Shown: piece after piece, positions 22,695 to 33,238 of the stretch
How the letters are laid out: each line of letters begins with the position of its first letter
Position numbering within the stretch: the first letter of the stretch is position 1
NCBI GenBank assembly: GCA_945948555.1
Contig: CAMFBM010000002.1
Location: forward strand, 60,105-124,104
DNA: 64,000 nucleotides
Origin: an uncultured Bacteroidales bacterium
GTDB lineage: Bacteria; Bacteroidota; Bacteroidia; Bacteroidales; UBA932
Direction: 5' to 3'
Position numbers and translations under genes: made by a program
The notes under the pieces: model-generated
Databases searched by the model: none
Told to the model about the DNA's origin: nothing
What the model saw: only the letters and a program-made list of their open reading frames with translations

Positions 22695-23539
22695 AACAGT
22701 TGCTGACAATATTGTTACTGCTGACATCGTCCCTGATGATGACGGCTCGTGAAAAGAAGGAAAAAAAACCGGTTGAACCGTTTGACAGAGGAATCGGTAT
22801 GCCTAATTCCTGTTTCATACCAAAGGGCTCGGTCGGCGGCGGACTTTCAGTCTCTTACACGAACTACAGTCTTGGAAACTCTCCGGAAGATGTGGGGTAC
22901 AAAATGCTGTTCTCCCTGATACAAGATGTGAAAGGCACGCTGAATTCTTTCGGAGTGTCTCCATATCTTTCATATTTCGTTGCTGACAATATTTCAGTCG
23001 GAGCGAGGTTCGACTACGACAGGTCCGGTTTCTCTCTTGGAGGACTGAACCTGAAACTGACTGACGAACTGGAGTTCAATATCAACAATATCAACTATCT
23101 GAAACAGGGATATGCGGGAGCTCTGACCGTCAGGGACTACATTCCTATTGCCGGAAGCAAGCGTTTTGCAATGTTTGCCGAACTACAGGCGGCCGGTTCC
23201 TATGCTCAGGCGGAGTCCTACAAGATTGACAACACGGACAAGTTTGGGACCTATCAGGACATCTACCAGTTTTCTCTCGGGGTCGTTCCGGGAATCACCT
23301 GCTTCGTTACCAACGAGACTGCAATCGAGATTTCCGTGGGAGTCCTCGGATTCGAGTACCAGAAGGTCATCCAGACTACTAACCAGGTAGAGGTCAGCGT
23401 GATGGAGAACAGCAAGGCCAATTTCAAGATTAACCTTCTGTCAATCAATCTCGGCCTTTCGGTCTATATCCCGACGGGAGCGCACAGGATGAAGAAAAAC
23501 GCGAAAGCACAAATTGTAGAGAAAGATGAGATATATTAA
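22691..23539 (+). CDS. Outer membrane beta-barrel protein
   Basis: 282 aa with signal peptide, amphipathic strands (VGARFDYDRSGFSLGGLNLKL, LSINLGLSVYIP); overlaps the neighbouring lipoprotein genes by a few nt. Confidence 0.7.
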   Translation: MKQLLTILLLLTSSLMMTAREKKEKKPVEPFDRGIGMPNSCFIPKGSVGGGLSVSYTNYSLGNSPEDVGYKMLFSLIQDVKGTLNSFGVSPYLSYFVADNISVGARFDYDRSGFSLGGLNLKLTDELEFNINNINYLKQGYAGALTVRDYIPIAGSKRFAMFAELQAAGSYAQAESYKIDNTDKFGTYQDIYQFSLGVVPGITCFVTNETAIEISVGVLGFEYQKVIQTTNQVEVSVMENSKANFKINLLSINLGLSVYIPTGAHRMKKNAKAQIVEKDEIY

Positions 23540-25142
23540 AAATATATTCCTTTGTCTGGCTTCCCTTCCGGTTCTGTCATCCTGTCTTTTCGAGAATGAT
23601 ATGTCATACCCGAGGGTACCCGCCGAAATCACGTCCTTTGCAGTTGAGGGACAGGTCTCGGCCTCGATTGATGCTGCAAACAGACTTGTGTCAGTCGTAC
23701 TTGGAGAGACTGTCGAGAAAACGAATGCCAGGGTGACGGATTTCCAGATTAGTCCTACTGCTACTATCGTAGGTGAAGTACCTGAATATTTGGACTTTAC
23801 CAAGCCGGCTGAGTTCGTGCTGAATGCGTGGTATGACTACAGATGGACTGTGACTGCCACCCAGCCGATTGACAGGCACATTGTGGTCGGAAATCAGGTC
23901 GGTGAGGCTTCGATTGATGTGTCAAGAAAGTATGCTGTGGTATATGTGACTGAGAATCAGTCTCTTGAAAATGTCCTTTTCGAAGATGTGAAACTGGAGC
24001 CTGAAGGTTCTCTCGTGGTGTCTTCGACCGGCTATGTCCTGGACGGTGAACAGGAGAAGGAAGTGACTGTGGAATGTGACTTTCCGATGACACTTTCCTG
24101 CGTGAATCTGCGCAAATTCACGGTACAGTACAAGGGAGAGGAGATTGTCTGGACGGTGAAAGTGCTTCAGCAACACATTGCCCTTCAGGTGACTGCGGTC
24201 AATCCCTGGTGCCATCATGCTGAAGTCAAAGCCCGTTTTGACGGTTCGGGCAGTCCCGTAATCGAGTACCGCAAGGCTTCCGCTTCCTCCTGGAAAACTG
24301 CGTCAGATGTTACTGTCTCAGGACTTGACATCAGCGCCCAACTGTCCGGTCTTTCGGAAAACACTTCCTATGAGGTCCGTCTTGTCAACGGGGAAGATTC
24401 CAGTGATGCCCTGCCGTTCAGGACCGAGAGCCCTCTCCAGCTGCCGAATATGAGTTTTGACGACTGGTATCAGGCCGACCCGAACAACACCTGGTATCCT
24501 GAACCGCGCAATGAAAAGGTCTGGGATACTGCCAACAAGGGACTGAATATGTTCAGTGAGCAGAATCCATCGACTCCGGTTTCGGATTTCGTGGCCGTAG
24601 CCGGTGAGGGAAAGCATGCAGTCAGACTTAAAAGTATGACATTGCTTGGAAGGTTCGGTGCGGGTAACATCATCACCGGTAATTTCCAGAAGGCTGTGGT
24701 GACACCTGTCATAGGTGCGGAACTTACCTGGGGTACGCCGTTCACTGGAAGACCCCAGGCTCTGGTCGGATACTATGCCTATTCACCGCGCGAGATAGAT
24801 ATGTGCTCCGATAGACACAAGGACAAGATGGGGACTATGGACAAACTCCAGCTTCTCTTTATGCTGACTGACTGGGATGAACCTTTCCAAGTCAAGACAT
24901 CCACTGAGACTTACGTTGACCAGGTCAATGACCCTCATATCATTGCCCACGGAACAATCGAGAGCGATGTTGATACTCACGGGGAGTATGTCCGTTTCCG
25001 TTGTCCGCTCATCTACAGGGACACCTGGAGGAAACCGACCCAGGCTGTCGTAATTGCCTGCTCAAGTCTCTACGGGGACTATTTCACCGGAGGAGTAGGA
25101 ACGACCCTCTGGGTTGACGAATTTGAATTTGAATACGATTGA
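23526..25142 (+). CDS. PCMD-like lipoprotein
   Basis: Lipobox LPVLSSCLFEND; FN3-like middle; C-terminus FDDWYQADPNNTWYPEPRNEKVWDTAN...GDYFTGGVGTTLWVDEFEFEYD. Confidence 0.72.
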   Translation: MRYIKNIFLCLASLPVLSSCLFENDMSYPRVPAEITSFAVEGQVSASIDAANRLVSVVLGETVEKTNARVTDFQISPTATIVGEVPEYLDFTKPAEFVLNAWYDYRWTVTATQPIDRHIVVGNQVGEASIDVSRKYAVVYVTENQSLENVLFEDVKLEPEGSLVVSSTGYVLDGEQEKEVTVECDFPMTLSCVNLRKFTVQYKGEEIVWTVKVLQQHIALQVTAVNPWCHHAEVKARFDGSGSPVIEYRKASASSWKTASDVTVSGLDISAQLSGLSENTSYEVRLVNGEDSSDALPFRTESPLQLPNMSFDDWYQADPNNTWYPEPRNEKVWDTANKGLNMFSEQNPSTPVSDFVAVAGEGKHAVRLKSMTLLGRFGAGNIITGNFQKAVVTPVIGAELTWGTPFTGRPQALVGYYAYSPREIDMCSDRHKDKMGTMDKLQLLFMLTDWDEPFQVKTSTETYVDQVNDPHIIAHGTIESDVDTHGEYVRFRCPLIYRDTWRKPTQAVVIACSSLYGDYFTGGVGTTLWVDEFEFEYD

Positions 25143-25148
25143 TATTAA

Positions 25149-25949
25149 ATGAAGTATATGAAAATGAAAAAGGTTATAACTATTTTTGCTGTGATTGCAT
25201 CCTTTTGCGCGGCCTGTCAGAAAAGTACTGAGTCCATTGTCAGGGAAGGTGTCATCGAGCTGAATCTTTCCTCTGACGGAGATTTTGCAACCAAGGCCGC
25301 TTCCGCAATGAGCCCGGAGCAGAAATCAGAATACAAGATTACGGTTTCCTCGGGGGAAACAGTTGCTTACGGCCCTGTAACTGTGGCTGAGTTTGAGACT
25401 GCCTCACGTAAATTTGCTGCCGGTACATATACAGTCAAGGTGGAGAATGTCACATCCCTTGAGGCAGAGACAGATCCTTCGGACAATTCGTCCTTCGGAC
25501 AGGCCTGGATCAACGGGACCGGTCAGGTCACGGTCGCTTCTGCAGTGAATCCTGTGACGGTTGCCTGCGCTCCGAAGAATTCAAGGGTAACCCTTGCAAA
25601 GGGAGCCGGTTTTGATTCTGTCTTTGAGACTGTGTCGATTTCCCTCTCTTCAAACGGAGACCTGACTGACAGCAGGACTGTTGCATATCCTCTTGATGCT
25701 TCGGACCATTCTTCCGCGAAAGCGGCATATTTCAAACCGGGGACACTCTCTGTCACCGTCAATGCACAGACGACTTCGGCCTACGGTTCAGTGTCAAAGA
25801 CTTTCGGTTCCAATTTCACCCTTGAGCCGGCACAGTGGTCGAAGATTACATTGAGTGCGACTGCGGAAGGCTCTGTTTCCGTGACGATTACCGTTGACAC
25901 TGAATATGGGGAAAAAGACGAAACCATCGTTCTGAATCCTTATGAATAG
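25149..25949 (+). CDS. DUF4493-like lipoprotein
   Basis: 266 aa, Cys after hydrophobic leader (IASFCAACQKS), same N-terminal family pattern as neighbours. Confidence 0.65.
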   Translation: MKYMKMKKVITIFAVIASFCAACQKSTESIVREGVIELNLSSDGDFATKAASAMSPEQKSEYKITVSSGETVAYGPVTVAEFETASRKFAAGTYTVKVENVTSLEAETDPSDNSSFGQAWINGTGQVTVASAVNPVTVACAPKNSRVTLAKGAGFDSVFETVSISLSSNGDLTDSRTVAYPLDASDHSSAKAAYFKPGTLSVTVNAQTTSAYGSVSKTFGSNFTLEPAQWSKITLSATAEGSVSVTITVDTEYGEKDETIVLNPYE

Positions 25950-27813
25950 TCCTTGTATGTCTGTTTTGAGCAATAAAGCTATTCTTTGCTGGACGGCTTC
26001 CCTGGCTTTGCTGGCAGGCTGCGCGGAAAAACCTTCTGAGGAGATGGTCGTGCAGTTTCCGGTGAGTGCATCTGCAGAGGTCGGTCTGACAAAGGTTTCC
26101 GTTCAGGGAGATTATTCCCTTGTGTGGAACCAGGATGACAGGACTGCTTTTCTTGCGGTAGGGCCGGGCGGCGTTTCTGCAGGAACAACTCTGACTGTCT
26201 ATGCGGTTGATTCAGGCTTTGGGAGAGCGATGTTCAAGGGGTCGGTCTCAATGACTGAGACTCCACAGTCCTGTCTGTTTGCTTACCCTGAATCAACAAT
26301 CCTCTCTGCCGACGGTTCGGCTGTTTTCTCCTGTGCGTCTCAGACAGGTGTGCACTCACCTTTCCTGCTGGGACAGTCGTCTTACGATGCAGCAGGAATG
26401 GAAGTCCTTATGAAACAGGTGGGAGGGATGCTTTATCTGCACACTCCGGAAGGAGTCGTCTCTGTTACCGTCAAGGGAAATGCCTCGGAACCCGTGTCCA
26501 AATTCTGTGTCAGGGATGCTTCGGTGAGTTTCCCCTCAGATGCTCTGGATGAGTTTACTGTTCCGGTTTCAGGAACCGACAATTACATCGCAATGCCTCC
26601 TGTGAATTTCACAAGGGGATTCTCTCTGATTTTCACCCGTGAGGACGGGGCGAGGATGTTCAAGAGTTACAGCTCGGACGGAGGACAGACCTCCGGCTTT
26701 GATTTCTCGGCAGGCAAGTTCGTGGAAATCAGTGTGCCGGACTTTGTGGAGACTGTCATTTCCGCTGCTGTCTCGGTCAGTCACACTGTTGACGGAACCG
26801 GCCTTCTGAACGGTTCGACCGCAAGTGTCTCCTCTTTCGCCTGCAACGGCGTGACCTCCAAGATTGTTTCCGCCTGCGGAATTGAACTCTATGTGGGTGA
26901 ATCCCTTGCAAGAAACATCGAGGCATCTTCATTTGCCGGCGGAGAGATACTTGATGCCGTTTCCTCCTGGCCTTACCTTCCATTTTCCTCATCCGTCACG
27001 CTGAAGCCGTACTGCGTTGTGAACGGGGAGAAGGTTTACGGGGCGCAGACTCTTGTGACTGTTCCTAAGCCGTCTTTCACCGCTTCGGTTTCAGGCTACA
27101 CTTCGTACAGCCTATATCGTCAGGGGGACGTTTCCGGGGCAAATGCCTTTACGGATGCCACTGCAATCAAAGGTGTGGGTGCGTCTGTGGGTATTTCTTC
27201 AGACATCCTCTCCAATCCGAACTATGCGGCCCCAACCGTCTCCTTTTCCACTGACAAAGGAAAATCCCTCTCTGCGGTTAAAATGACGGGTGCTTCCTAC
27301 ACTTTCGGAGAGTGGGGAGGACATTCCTGGGATACTTCCAACCTGACTGCGACCGTCACTTTCGACGGAGTGGCTGTAAGCAGTGCTCCTCTTGCGTGCG
27401 TTGTCACGGGACTTCCTTATTCCGCCGCCCCTCCGACAGAGTCCGGCGACCATCCCTGGAGTGGAAGTGGAGATTATAGTTTTGATTCCGACAAGGTCCG
27501 TTTCGGAGGTGGTGGAGGTGCGGGATCCTGCTCTTTGTCATTCCATATTCCGGAAGCGCTCAATGTTTCAGTCTCGGCGAAGATAGATGCATACGGGGCA
27601 CCTGTCAACACTACGACATACATTGATGTCAGCGGAAGCAGAATATTGTCCTGTACATCAAATTCCTCCGCGTTCAATTACAGGACAGTGACCTTGGATG
27701 ACACGGCAAACTCGACATTGACTTCCGCAAACCCGGTTGTTTCCGGTGGTACTACGTATGGCCTTGGCGGGACAAAGGGAAGGTTGTATTACATAACGCT
27801 TAAATACAGGTAA
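25942..27813 (+). CDS. Large lipoprotein with fimbrillin-like N-terminus
   Basis: Lipobox LALLAGCAEKP; N-terminal VWNQDDRTAFLAVGPGG pattern as in fimbrillin-like proteins; 623 aa. Confidence 0.6.
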   Translation: MNSPCMSVLSNKAILCWTASLALLAGCAEKPSEEMVVQFPVSASAEVGLTKVSVQGDYSLVWNQDDRTAFLAVGPGGVSAGTTLTVYAVDSGFGRAMFKGSVSMTETPQSCLFAYPESTILSADGSAVFSCASQTGVHSPFLLGQSSYDAAGMEVLMKQVGGMLYLHTPEGVVSVTVKGNASEPVSKFCVRDASVSFPSDALDEFTVPVSGTDNYIAMPPVNFTRGFSLIFTREDGARMFKSYSSDGGQTSGFDFSAGKFVEISVPDFVETVISAAVSVSHTVDGTGLLNGSTASVSSFACNGVTSKIVSACGIELYVGESLARNIEASSFAGGEILDAVSSWPYLPFSSSVTLKPYCVVNGEKVYGAQTLVTVPKPSFTASVSGYTSYSLYRQGDVSGANAFTDATAIKGVGASVGISSDILSNPNYAAPTVSFSTDKGKSLSAVKMTGASYTFGEWGGHSWDTSNLTATVTFDGVAVSSAPLACVVTGLPYSAAPPTESGDHPWSGSGDYSFDSDKVRFGGGGGAGSCSLSFHIPEALNVSVSAKIDAYGAPVNTTTYIDVSGSRILSCTSNSSAFNYRTVTLDDTANSTLTSANPVVSGGTTYGLGGTKGRLYYITLKYR

Positions 27814-27815
27814 AT

Positions 27816-28607
27816 ATGAAATATATGAAAAATGTCATTCTTGCCTGTGCCACTGTCTTTGCGGCCTGCGCCTGCACCGAAGATGAGGCTCCTCTTTCCG
27901 GAACAGTCTCCCTCGGTCTTGAAAATGAGTTCCTAGTGGAATCAAAGGCTGTTTCTACTGAAGGAGTTGATGCCTTTTCAGTGAGGATTGTGCGTTCTGC
28001 AGCTTCAGAGACAGTCCTGGAGGATGTCTATTCAAATGTGAGGGGCAAGGAATATACTATGAGAGTAGGTGACTATTATGCCGAGGCATTCAATGTCTCT
28101 GAAGACGAAGCTCTCGGACTGAATGGCGGATATGGCGGCCCGAGATACTACGGAAAGACGCAGTTTGCCCTTGGAACCGTTAAGGTCCCTGTGACTGTGG
28201 GCTGTGTTCCTGTCAATGCCCGTGTGAGAATCCGTCTGGATGCTTCTTTCACTGATATGTATGACCTTGCGTCCACTACCGTGATTCTGGCGCAGAGTGA
28301 GGATTGCACTGAAAGGCCTCTTTCGATGATTGCTGACGGTGTTAATGTTGCCTCTGAGGCATATTTTAAGGCCGGGAGCAGGGTATATGTCGAAATCCGG
28401 ACCAGACGCCCGGGTGCTTCCGCGTTCCAGAATTTCACTGCAGCTGTGCTGACGGTTTCCGCAGGGGTTTCCCACGAGGTTGCCGTCTCTGTGGCTTCTT
28501 CATTTGAGGGAGCGGGAATCACCTTCACAATCAACAATGTGGACAGTGTGACCAATGATTTCCTCAGTCTTGAGAGTTACACTCCGGGGGCTGTCGTCGA
28601 GGACTGA
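27816..28607 (+). CDS. DUF4493-like lipoprotein
   Basis: 263 aa, Cys-terminal hydrophobic leader (TVFAACACTEDE); last gene before convergent truB. Confidence 0.65.
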   Translation: MKYMKNVILACATVFAACACTEDEAPLSGTVSLGLENEFLVESKAVSTEGVDAFSVRIVRSAASETVLEDVYSNVRGKEYTMRVGDYYAEAFNVSEDEALGLNGGYGGPRYYGKTQFALGTVKVPVTVGCVPVNARVRIRLDASFTDMYDLASTTVILAQSEDCTERPLSMIADGVNVASEAYFKAGSRVYVEIRTRRPGASAFQNFTAAVLTVSAGVSHEVAVSVASSFEGAGITFTINNVDSVTNDFLSLESYTPGAVVED

Positions 28608-28619
28608 CGGACTGCTGGT

Positions 28620-29540
28620 TCAGAGGCTTTCCCCACTTGAGAGAAGACTGAGGGCTTCACTGACACTCAGTGCATTACAGATTTGAAAATCACCCGAACG
28701 GGACCTTTGGAGCGAAGATAGATGGGCTCCGCTTCCGAGGGCTTCCCCGAGATCTCTTGCAAAGGCGCGTATGTACGTGCCTTTGCTGCATTCTATGCGG
28801 ATGAGAGCCTCGGGAAGTCCCAGATGGCTGTTGTCCGTCACGTTGATTCTGGAGGAGGCTTTCGAAACTGTCTGAGGGGTGGTCTGCCGGTCTGCTTCCG
28901 GAATTGTTCCTGCGGCATTCCCGCCTTCCTGAATGCCCTTCCCGGTAATTTCCCCAGCCGTGCTTTCCCTGAATTTCAGAAGTTCCAGGGAACTGATGAC
29001 GATTCGGGATGCCCTGATGGGACTATCTTCGTCGAGGTCCCTGTGGCCTTCCCTGTAGAGTTTCCTGGCCAGTTCGTAGGCCCTGACCCCGTCAACCGAC
29101 TTTGCGGAAAACAGGGGTGCAATCTGGTCCTGCTCCCCGAGAAATCCCTTCAGAGCCTCTCTGACGGCATCTTCCGTGATATGGCTGTGGGGGAATGTCC
29201 TGTCAATCTCCTTCTCAAGGTCGTAGGACGGGGTGGTTGCACCGAAAGTGATTCCGGCAACATATTCCTTGTCGTGCGCCTGGAGGCTCTCGGCCAGTTT
29301 CGTCGCATTCCCGATGCAGACCAGAAGTACACCTGTAGCAAGCGGGTCCAGGGTTCCTGCGTGGCCCACCTTGAGGTTTTTCTTCCCGAAATGCCTGATT
29401 GCCGTGAATTTGATTTTCCTGATGACATCCGCCGATGTCCAGCGGTAAGGCTTGTCCACCGGGATGATGATCCCTCCGGGGTAATCTCCTATGTCAGGGG
29501 ACAGCCTGTCTGCCGTCCTTCCAAGTATTAGCGCATCCAT
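28620..29540 (-). CDS. truB: tRNA pseudouridine(55) synthase
   Basis: VDKPYRWTS, VGHAGTLDPLATGVLLV catalytic motif, CSKGTYIRAFARDLG; carries an internal low-complexity insert. Confidence 0.93.
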   Translation of the reverse strand: MDALILGRTADRLSPDIGDYPGGIIIPVDKPYRWTSADVIRKIKFTAIRHFGKKNLKVGHAGTLDPLATGVLLVCIGNATKLAESLQAHDKEYVAGITFGATTPSYDLEKEIDRTFPHSHITEDAVREALKGFLGEQDQIAPLFSAKSVDGVRAYELARKLYREGHRDLDEDSPIRASRIVISSLELLKFRESTAGEITGKGIQEGGNAAGTIPEADRQTTPQTVSKASSRINVTDNSHLGLPEALIRIECSKGTYIRAFARDLGEALGSGAHLSSLQRSRSGDFQICNALSVSEALSLLSSGESL

Positions 29541-29548
29541 TGTCTGAA

Positions 29549-30256
29549 TCAGTATGTCCTGTATTGTCTAATCTCAGTTTCAAATCTTCTTGTCAGAGGA
29601 TAGTCCGTCCCTCTGTTTGCGGTCCCTCTGTTTGCGGTCCCTCTGTTTACGGCCCTTCCCCCGGTCGTCTTACCCTCGGTCGTCCTGCCTCCTTCCATGC
29701 CGATTCCTATGCCGTCATCCGCGCAGTTGCCTCCGAAATGTGCCAGAAGGAGTTGCTCCAGAAGTCTGTGGAAATTCTCTCCGTGGTCGTGATATCTCAG
29801 ATGGCAGAGCTCGTGAAGGATGACATAATCCCTCAGGTGTTCCGGCAGTCGCATCAGATGCAGATTGAGGTTGATGTTGTTTCTTGCCGAGCAACTTCCC
29901 CAATTGGTCCTGTTGTTCTTGATAGCCACTCTCCCGTAAGTGAATCCGTAGTGCGAAGCCAGCAGCTGGAGCCTGGCAGGCAACCAAGCCTTAGCAAGTT
30001 TCCTTAAAGCGACTATGTCCTGCTCCGACATCTTTGGCCTGGCGGCGGCCCGGACTGCCAATTTCTTCCTTATTTCCCTGATTTTTTCGCGATTGGCCTC
30101 GAAAAATGTCATTCCGGCAGAATATGCAAGATATGCCGGAAGGGAAATCCTGATGCTCCCTTCCGGCCTTACACTGATGCTGATTTTTTTGTATCTGAAA
30201 CCTTTTCTCAGCATTATTTCCCCGAATTCCGGGTCATTGACAATCTTTCCGGCCAT
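29549..30256 (-). CDS. YgjP-like (DUF45) zinc metallopeptidase
   Basis: NWGSCSARNNINLNLHLM...YVILHELCHLRYHDHGENF (HExxH-like HELCH); repetitive C-terminal tail. Confidence 0.85.
   Translation of the reverse strand: MAGKIVNDPEFGEIMLRKGFRYKKISISVRPEGSIRISLPAYLAYSAGMTFFEANREKIREIRKKLAVRAAARPKMSEQDIVALRKLAKAWLPARLQLLASHYGFTYGRVAIKNNRTNWGSCSARNNINLNLHLMRLPEHLRDYVILHELCHLRYHDHGENFHRLLEQLLLAHFGGNCADDGIGIGMEGGRTTEGKTTGGRAVNRGTANRGTANRGTDYPLTRRFETEIRQYRTY
29607..29651. repeat. 15-bp tandem repeat x3 (GTCCCTCTGTTTGCG)
   Basis: Copies at 29607-29621, 29622-29636, 29637-29651 (last has one mismatch); encodes NRGTA-NRGTA-NRGTD on the minus strand. Confidence 0.9.
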
Positions 30257-30329
30257 CTCCTAAAATCTCCCGGTGTCCCGGCGGATTGTTGAGGAATATG
30301 AAATAATAACCTTCCTTGAGAAGAATTTT

Positions 30330-31745
30330 CTACAAATTGAGGAATTCCACCATCCTGTCAATCTCATCCTTCCCGAAACTGCACTGCTGTCCGGTGGAGA
30401 GATTCTTGATGTTGACCGTGCCGTTTGCAATCTCGTCCCCTCCGATGATTGAGATGAAAGGAATGTTTTTGCGTGAGGCGTAGTCAAACTGTTTCTTCAG
30501 CTTGCCGCTTTCAGGATAGATCTCGCAGGAAACACCCGCCTCGCGCAGGGCCTTTGCCGTTGGAATCACCCCGCGGACTTCTTCCGCCCCCATATTCGCA
30601 AAAAGCAAAGTCGCCGAACTGTTTACCCTGGCAGGGAACTTGTCAAGACCTTTCAGAACGTCATAGATTCTGTCAGCCCCGAAGGAAATCCCGACTCCTG
30701 ACATATCCGCCAGTCCGAAGATTCCTGTTAGGTTGTCGTAACGACCTCCTCCACAGATACTCCCAATCGGATAGTCCTTTGCCTTGACCTCGAAAATCGC
30801 TCCCGTGTAGTAGTTCAGTCCGCGTGCGAGCGACAGATCGATTTCAACCTCCTGGCTGATTCCTGCCGCATCAATAAGTCCGAACAGCTCCTCGAGTTCG
30901 TCAAGACCCTTCAATCCTGTCTCCGAAACGATTCCCGATGCTGAACTGCCCTGCATCAGATCCCTCATCTGAGAGAGCTTGGAGGCAGTGTCGCCACTGA
31001 GAGTGAGCACCGGCCTGATTACCTGCACGGCCTCGCTGCTGAGACCTTTCCCCAGCATTTCCGCCTCAACGGCCTCAAGACCGATTTTGTCAATCTTGTC
31101 GATGGCAACCGTGATGTCCACCACCTTGTCGGGAAATCCGCAGATTTCGGCAAGTCCGGTGAGGACCTTGCGGTTGTTAATCTTTATGAGGACATTAACG
31201 TCGAAAATCCCGAAGACCTTGTCCACAATCTGGACCAGTTCCAGTTCGTTCAGAAGGGACTTCGAGCCGATGACATCCACATCGCACTGGTAGAACTCCC
31301 TGTAGCGGCCTTTCTGCGGCCTGTCAGCCCTCCACACCGGCTGAATCTGGTACCTCTTGAAAGGGAATGACAACTCATCCCTGTGCTGTACCACGAACCT
31401 TGCGAACGGAACCGTCAGGTCATACCGGAGTCCTTTCTCGCAGACTTTCAGCGAGAGAGCCTTGCTGTTGTAGGCCTTCTCACCTGCCTCAGGCAGTCTG
31501 AAATCCGAATACTCGATTCCGGAGAATGCATCTCCGGAATTGAGTATCCTGAAAAGCAACTTGTCACCCTCGTCTCCGTATTTCCCGAGCAGGGTGCTGA
31601 GATTCTCCATTGCAGGAGTCTCGATGGGGGCATATCCGTAGGTCTTGAAGACACTTTTGACTGTGTCGAAGATGTAATTCCTTCCCGCCATCTCGGCAGG
31701 CGAGAAATCCCTCGTGCCTTTTGGAATGGATGGTTTCTGAGCCAT
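30330..31745 (-). CDS. hisS: Histidyl-tRNA synthetase
   Basis: 471 aa class II aa[37 protein letters not shown]. Confidence 0.95.
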   Translation of the reverse strand: MAQKPSIPKGTRDFSPAEMAGRNYIFDTVKSVFKTYGYAPIETPAMENLSTLLGKYGDEGDKLLFRILNSGDAFSGIEYSDFRLPEAGEKAYNSKALSLKVCEKGLRYDLTVPFARFVVQHRDELSFPFKRYQIQPVWRADRPQKGRYREFYQCDVDVIGSKSLLNELELVQIVDKVFGIFDVNVLIKINNRKVLTGLAEICGFPDKVVDITVAIDKIDKIGLEAVEAEMLGKGLSSEAVQVIRPVLTLSGDTASKLSQMRDLMQGSSASGIVSETGLKGLDELEELFGLIDAAGISQEVEIDLSLARGLNYYTGAIFEVKAKDYPIGSICGGGRYDNLTGIFGLADMSGVGISFGADRIYDVLKGLDKFPARVNSSATLLFANMGAEEVRGVIPTAKALREAGVSCEIYPESGKLKKQFDYASRKNIPFISIIGGDEIANGTVNIKNLSTGQQCSFGKDEIDRMVEFLNL

Positions 31746-31762
31746 ACTTGTCTGAACAAAAA

Positions 31763-33097
31763 TTATTTGAGCCTTTCCTGAAGGGCCTTTGCCTGCTCCT
31801 CGTAGCCAGGTTTGCCGAGCAGTGCGAACATATTCTTCTTGTAGGCTTCCACACCCGGCTGGTTGAATGGATTGACTCCGAGAATGTAACCGCTGATTCC
31901 GCAGGCTTTCTCGAAGAAGTAGAACAATCCTCCGAGATTAAACTCGTCAATTTTCTCGATGGATACGGCCAGCTGAGGCACTCCTCCGTCAATGTGTGCG
32001 AGCTTCGTGCCGAGTTCAGCCATCGCGTTGCACTCCTCGATGTGCTTGCCGGAAAGGAAGTTGAGCCCGTCAAGGTTCTGAGGGTCCTCTGCGATGGTCA
32101 TACTTCTGTTGCTGTTCCTGACAGTAACGACGGTCTCCATCAGCATCCTCTCGCCGTCCTGGATGTACTGTCCCATTGAGTGCAGGTCAGTCGTGAAACT
32201 TACTGAAGCAGGGAAAATTCCCTTGCCGTCCTTGCCTTCTGACTCTCCGTAGAGCTGTTTCCACCATTCTCCAAGGTACTGGAGCTTAGGGTTGTAGGAC
32301 ACGAGAATCTCGATTTTCTTGCCCTGGCTGTAGAGAAGGTTTCTCATTGCTGCATACTGCACTGCCGGGTTGCAGGCACATCTCTTTCCAAATTCCTCCT
32401 CCATCTGGGCTGCACCCTTGAGCATTGCCCTCATATCGAAACCGGCAAGGACAATCGGGAGAATACCCACAGGAGTGAGAACTGAGAAGCGTCCGCCGAC
32501 ATTGTCCTCAATCACGAATGTCCTGTAGCCTTCCTGGGTTGCAAGCGACTTGAGCGCGCCCCTCCTGGCATCTGTCACGGCAACGATTCTTGAAGCTGCC
32601 TCCTGCGTGCCGTAGGTCTTCTCGATGTACTGCTTGATGTATCTGAAAGCGACGGCAGGTTCGGTCGTTGTGCCTGATTTTGAAATTACTACAGCAGCGA
32701 CATTCCTCTGCTGCATCAGGTCCATCAATTCGCAGGCATACTCTTCTGAAAGTGTGTGTCCTGCAAAAACTACCTCCGGGCCGTTCTTCGGAAGCTGTTT
32801 GCTGAAAGAATGGGAGAGTGCCTCAATAGCGCATTTGGCCCCGAGATACGAGCCCCCGATTCCGATTACCACTACAAGGTCAACCCCCTTGGCCTTCCAC
32901 TCGTCACGGATTGCCTCACAGTCAGCGATGAGACTCTCCGGAGTTTGTGAAGGCAGATGTTTCCATCCGAGAAAATCATTCCCCGCACCAGTCTCGGACT
33001 CAAGGATGTCGTATGCTTCCAATGCCTTGTCAATGAATGTGTTGTACTGACTGTCTTCCACGAAAGACTTGCAGCCGCTCAAATTTACATTTACCAT
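31763..33097 (-). CDS. pgi: Glucose-6-phosphate isomerase
   Basis: 444 aa; [39 protein letters not shown]. Confidence 0.95.
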   Translation of the reverse strand: MVNVNLSGCKSFVEDSQYNTFIDKALEAYDILESETGAGNDFLGWKHLPSQTPESLIADCEAIRDEWKAKGVDLVVVIGIGGSYLGAKCAIEALSHSFSKQLPKNGPEVVFAGHTLSEEYACELMDLMQQRNVAAVVISKSGTTTEPAVAFRYIKQYIEKTYGTQEAASRIVAVTDARRGALKSLATQEGYRTFVIEDNVGGRFSVLTPVGILPIVLAGFDMRAMLKGAAQMEEEFGKRCACNPAVQYAAMRNLLYSQGKKIEILVSYNPKLQYLGEWWKQLYGESEGKDGKGIFPASVSFTTDLHSMGQYIQDGERMLMETVVTVRNSNRSMTIAEDPQNLDGLNFLSGKHIEECNAMAELGTKLAHIDGGVPQLAVSIEKIDEFNLGGLFYFFEKACGISGYILGVNPFNQPGVEAYKKNMFALLGKPGYEEQAKALQERLK

Positions 33098-33196
33098 AGC
33101 AGTATTTGTTTTTAGTTAGTGTTTCTTTTTTCTAGTATATATGTATATATTAATATTCAATATGTTATATCTTAACGGAATATGGAATGTTTCATA

Positions 33197-33238
33197 TATT
33201 CTATATTCCGTTTATTCTATATTCCGTCTATTCTATAT
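33197..33238. repeat. 16-bp AT-rich tandem repeat (TATTCTATATTCCGTT), about 2.6 copies
   Basis: 33197-33212, 33213-33228, partial 33229-33238; preceded by an inverted arm CGGAATAT near 33178. Confidence 0.8.

Noticed and set aside
28722-29531. 269-aa plus-strand ORF antisense to truB
   Set aside because: truB is unambiguous; shadow ORF
29600-29700. Repeats near the end of the metallopeptidase considered as a CRISPR or attachment site
   Set aside because: 15-bp contiguous tandem copies with no spacers, coding in frame
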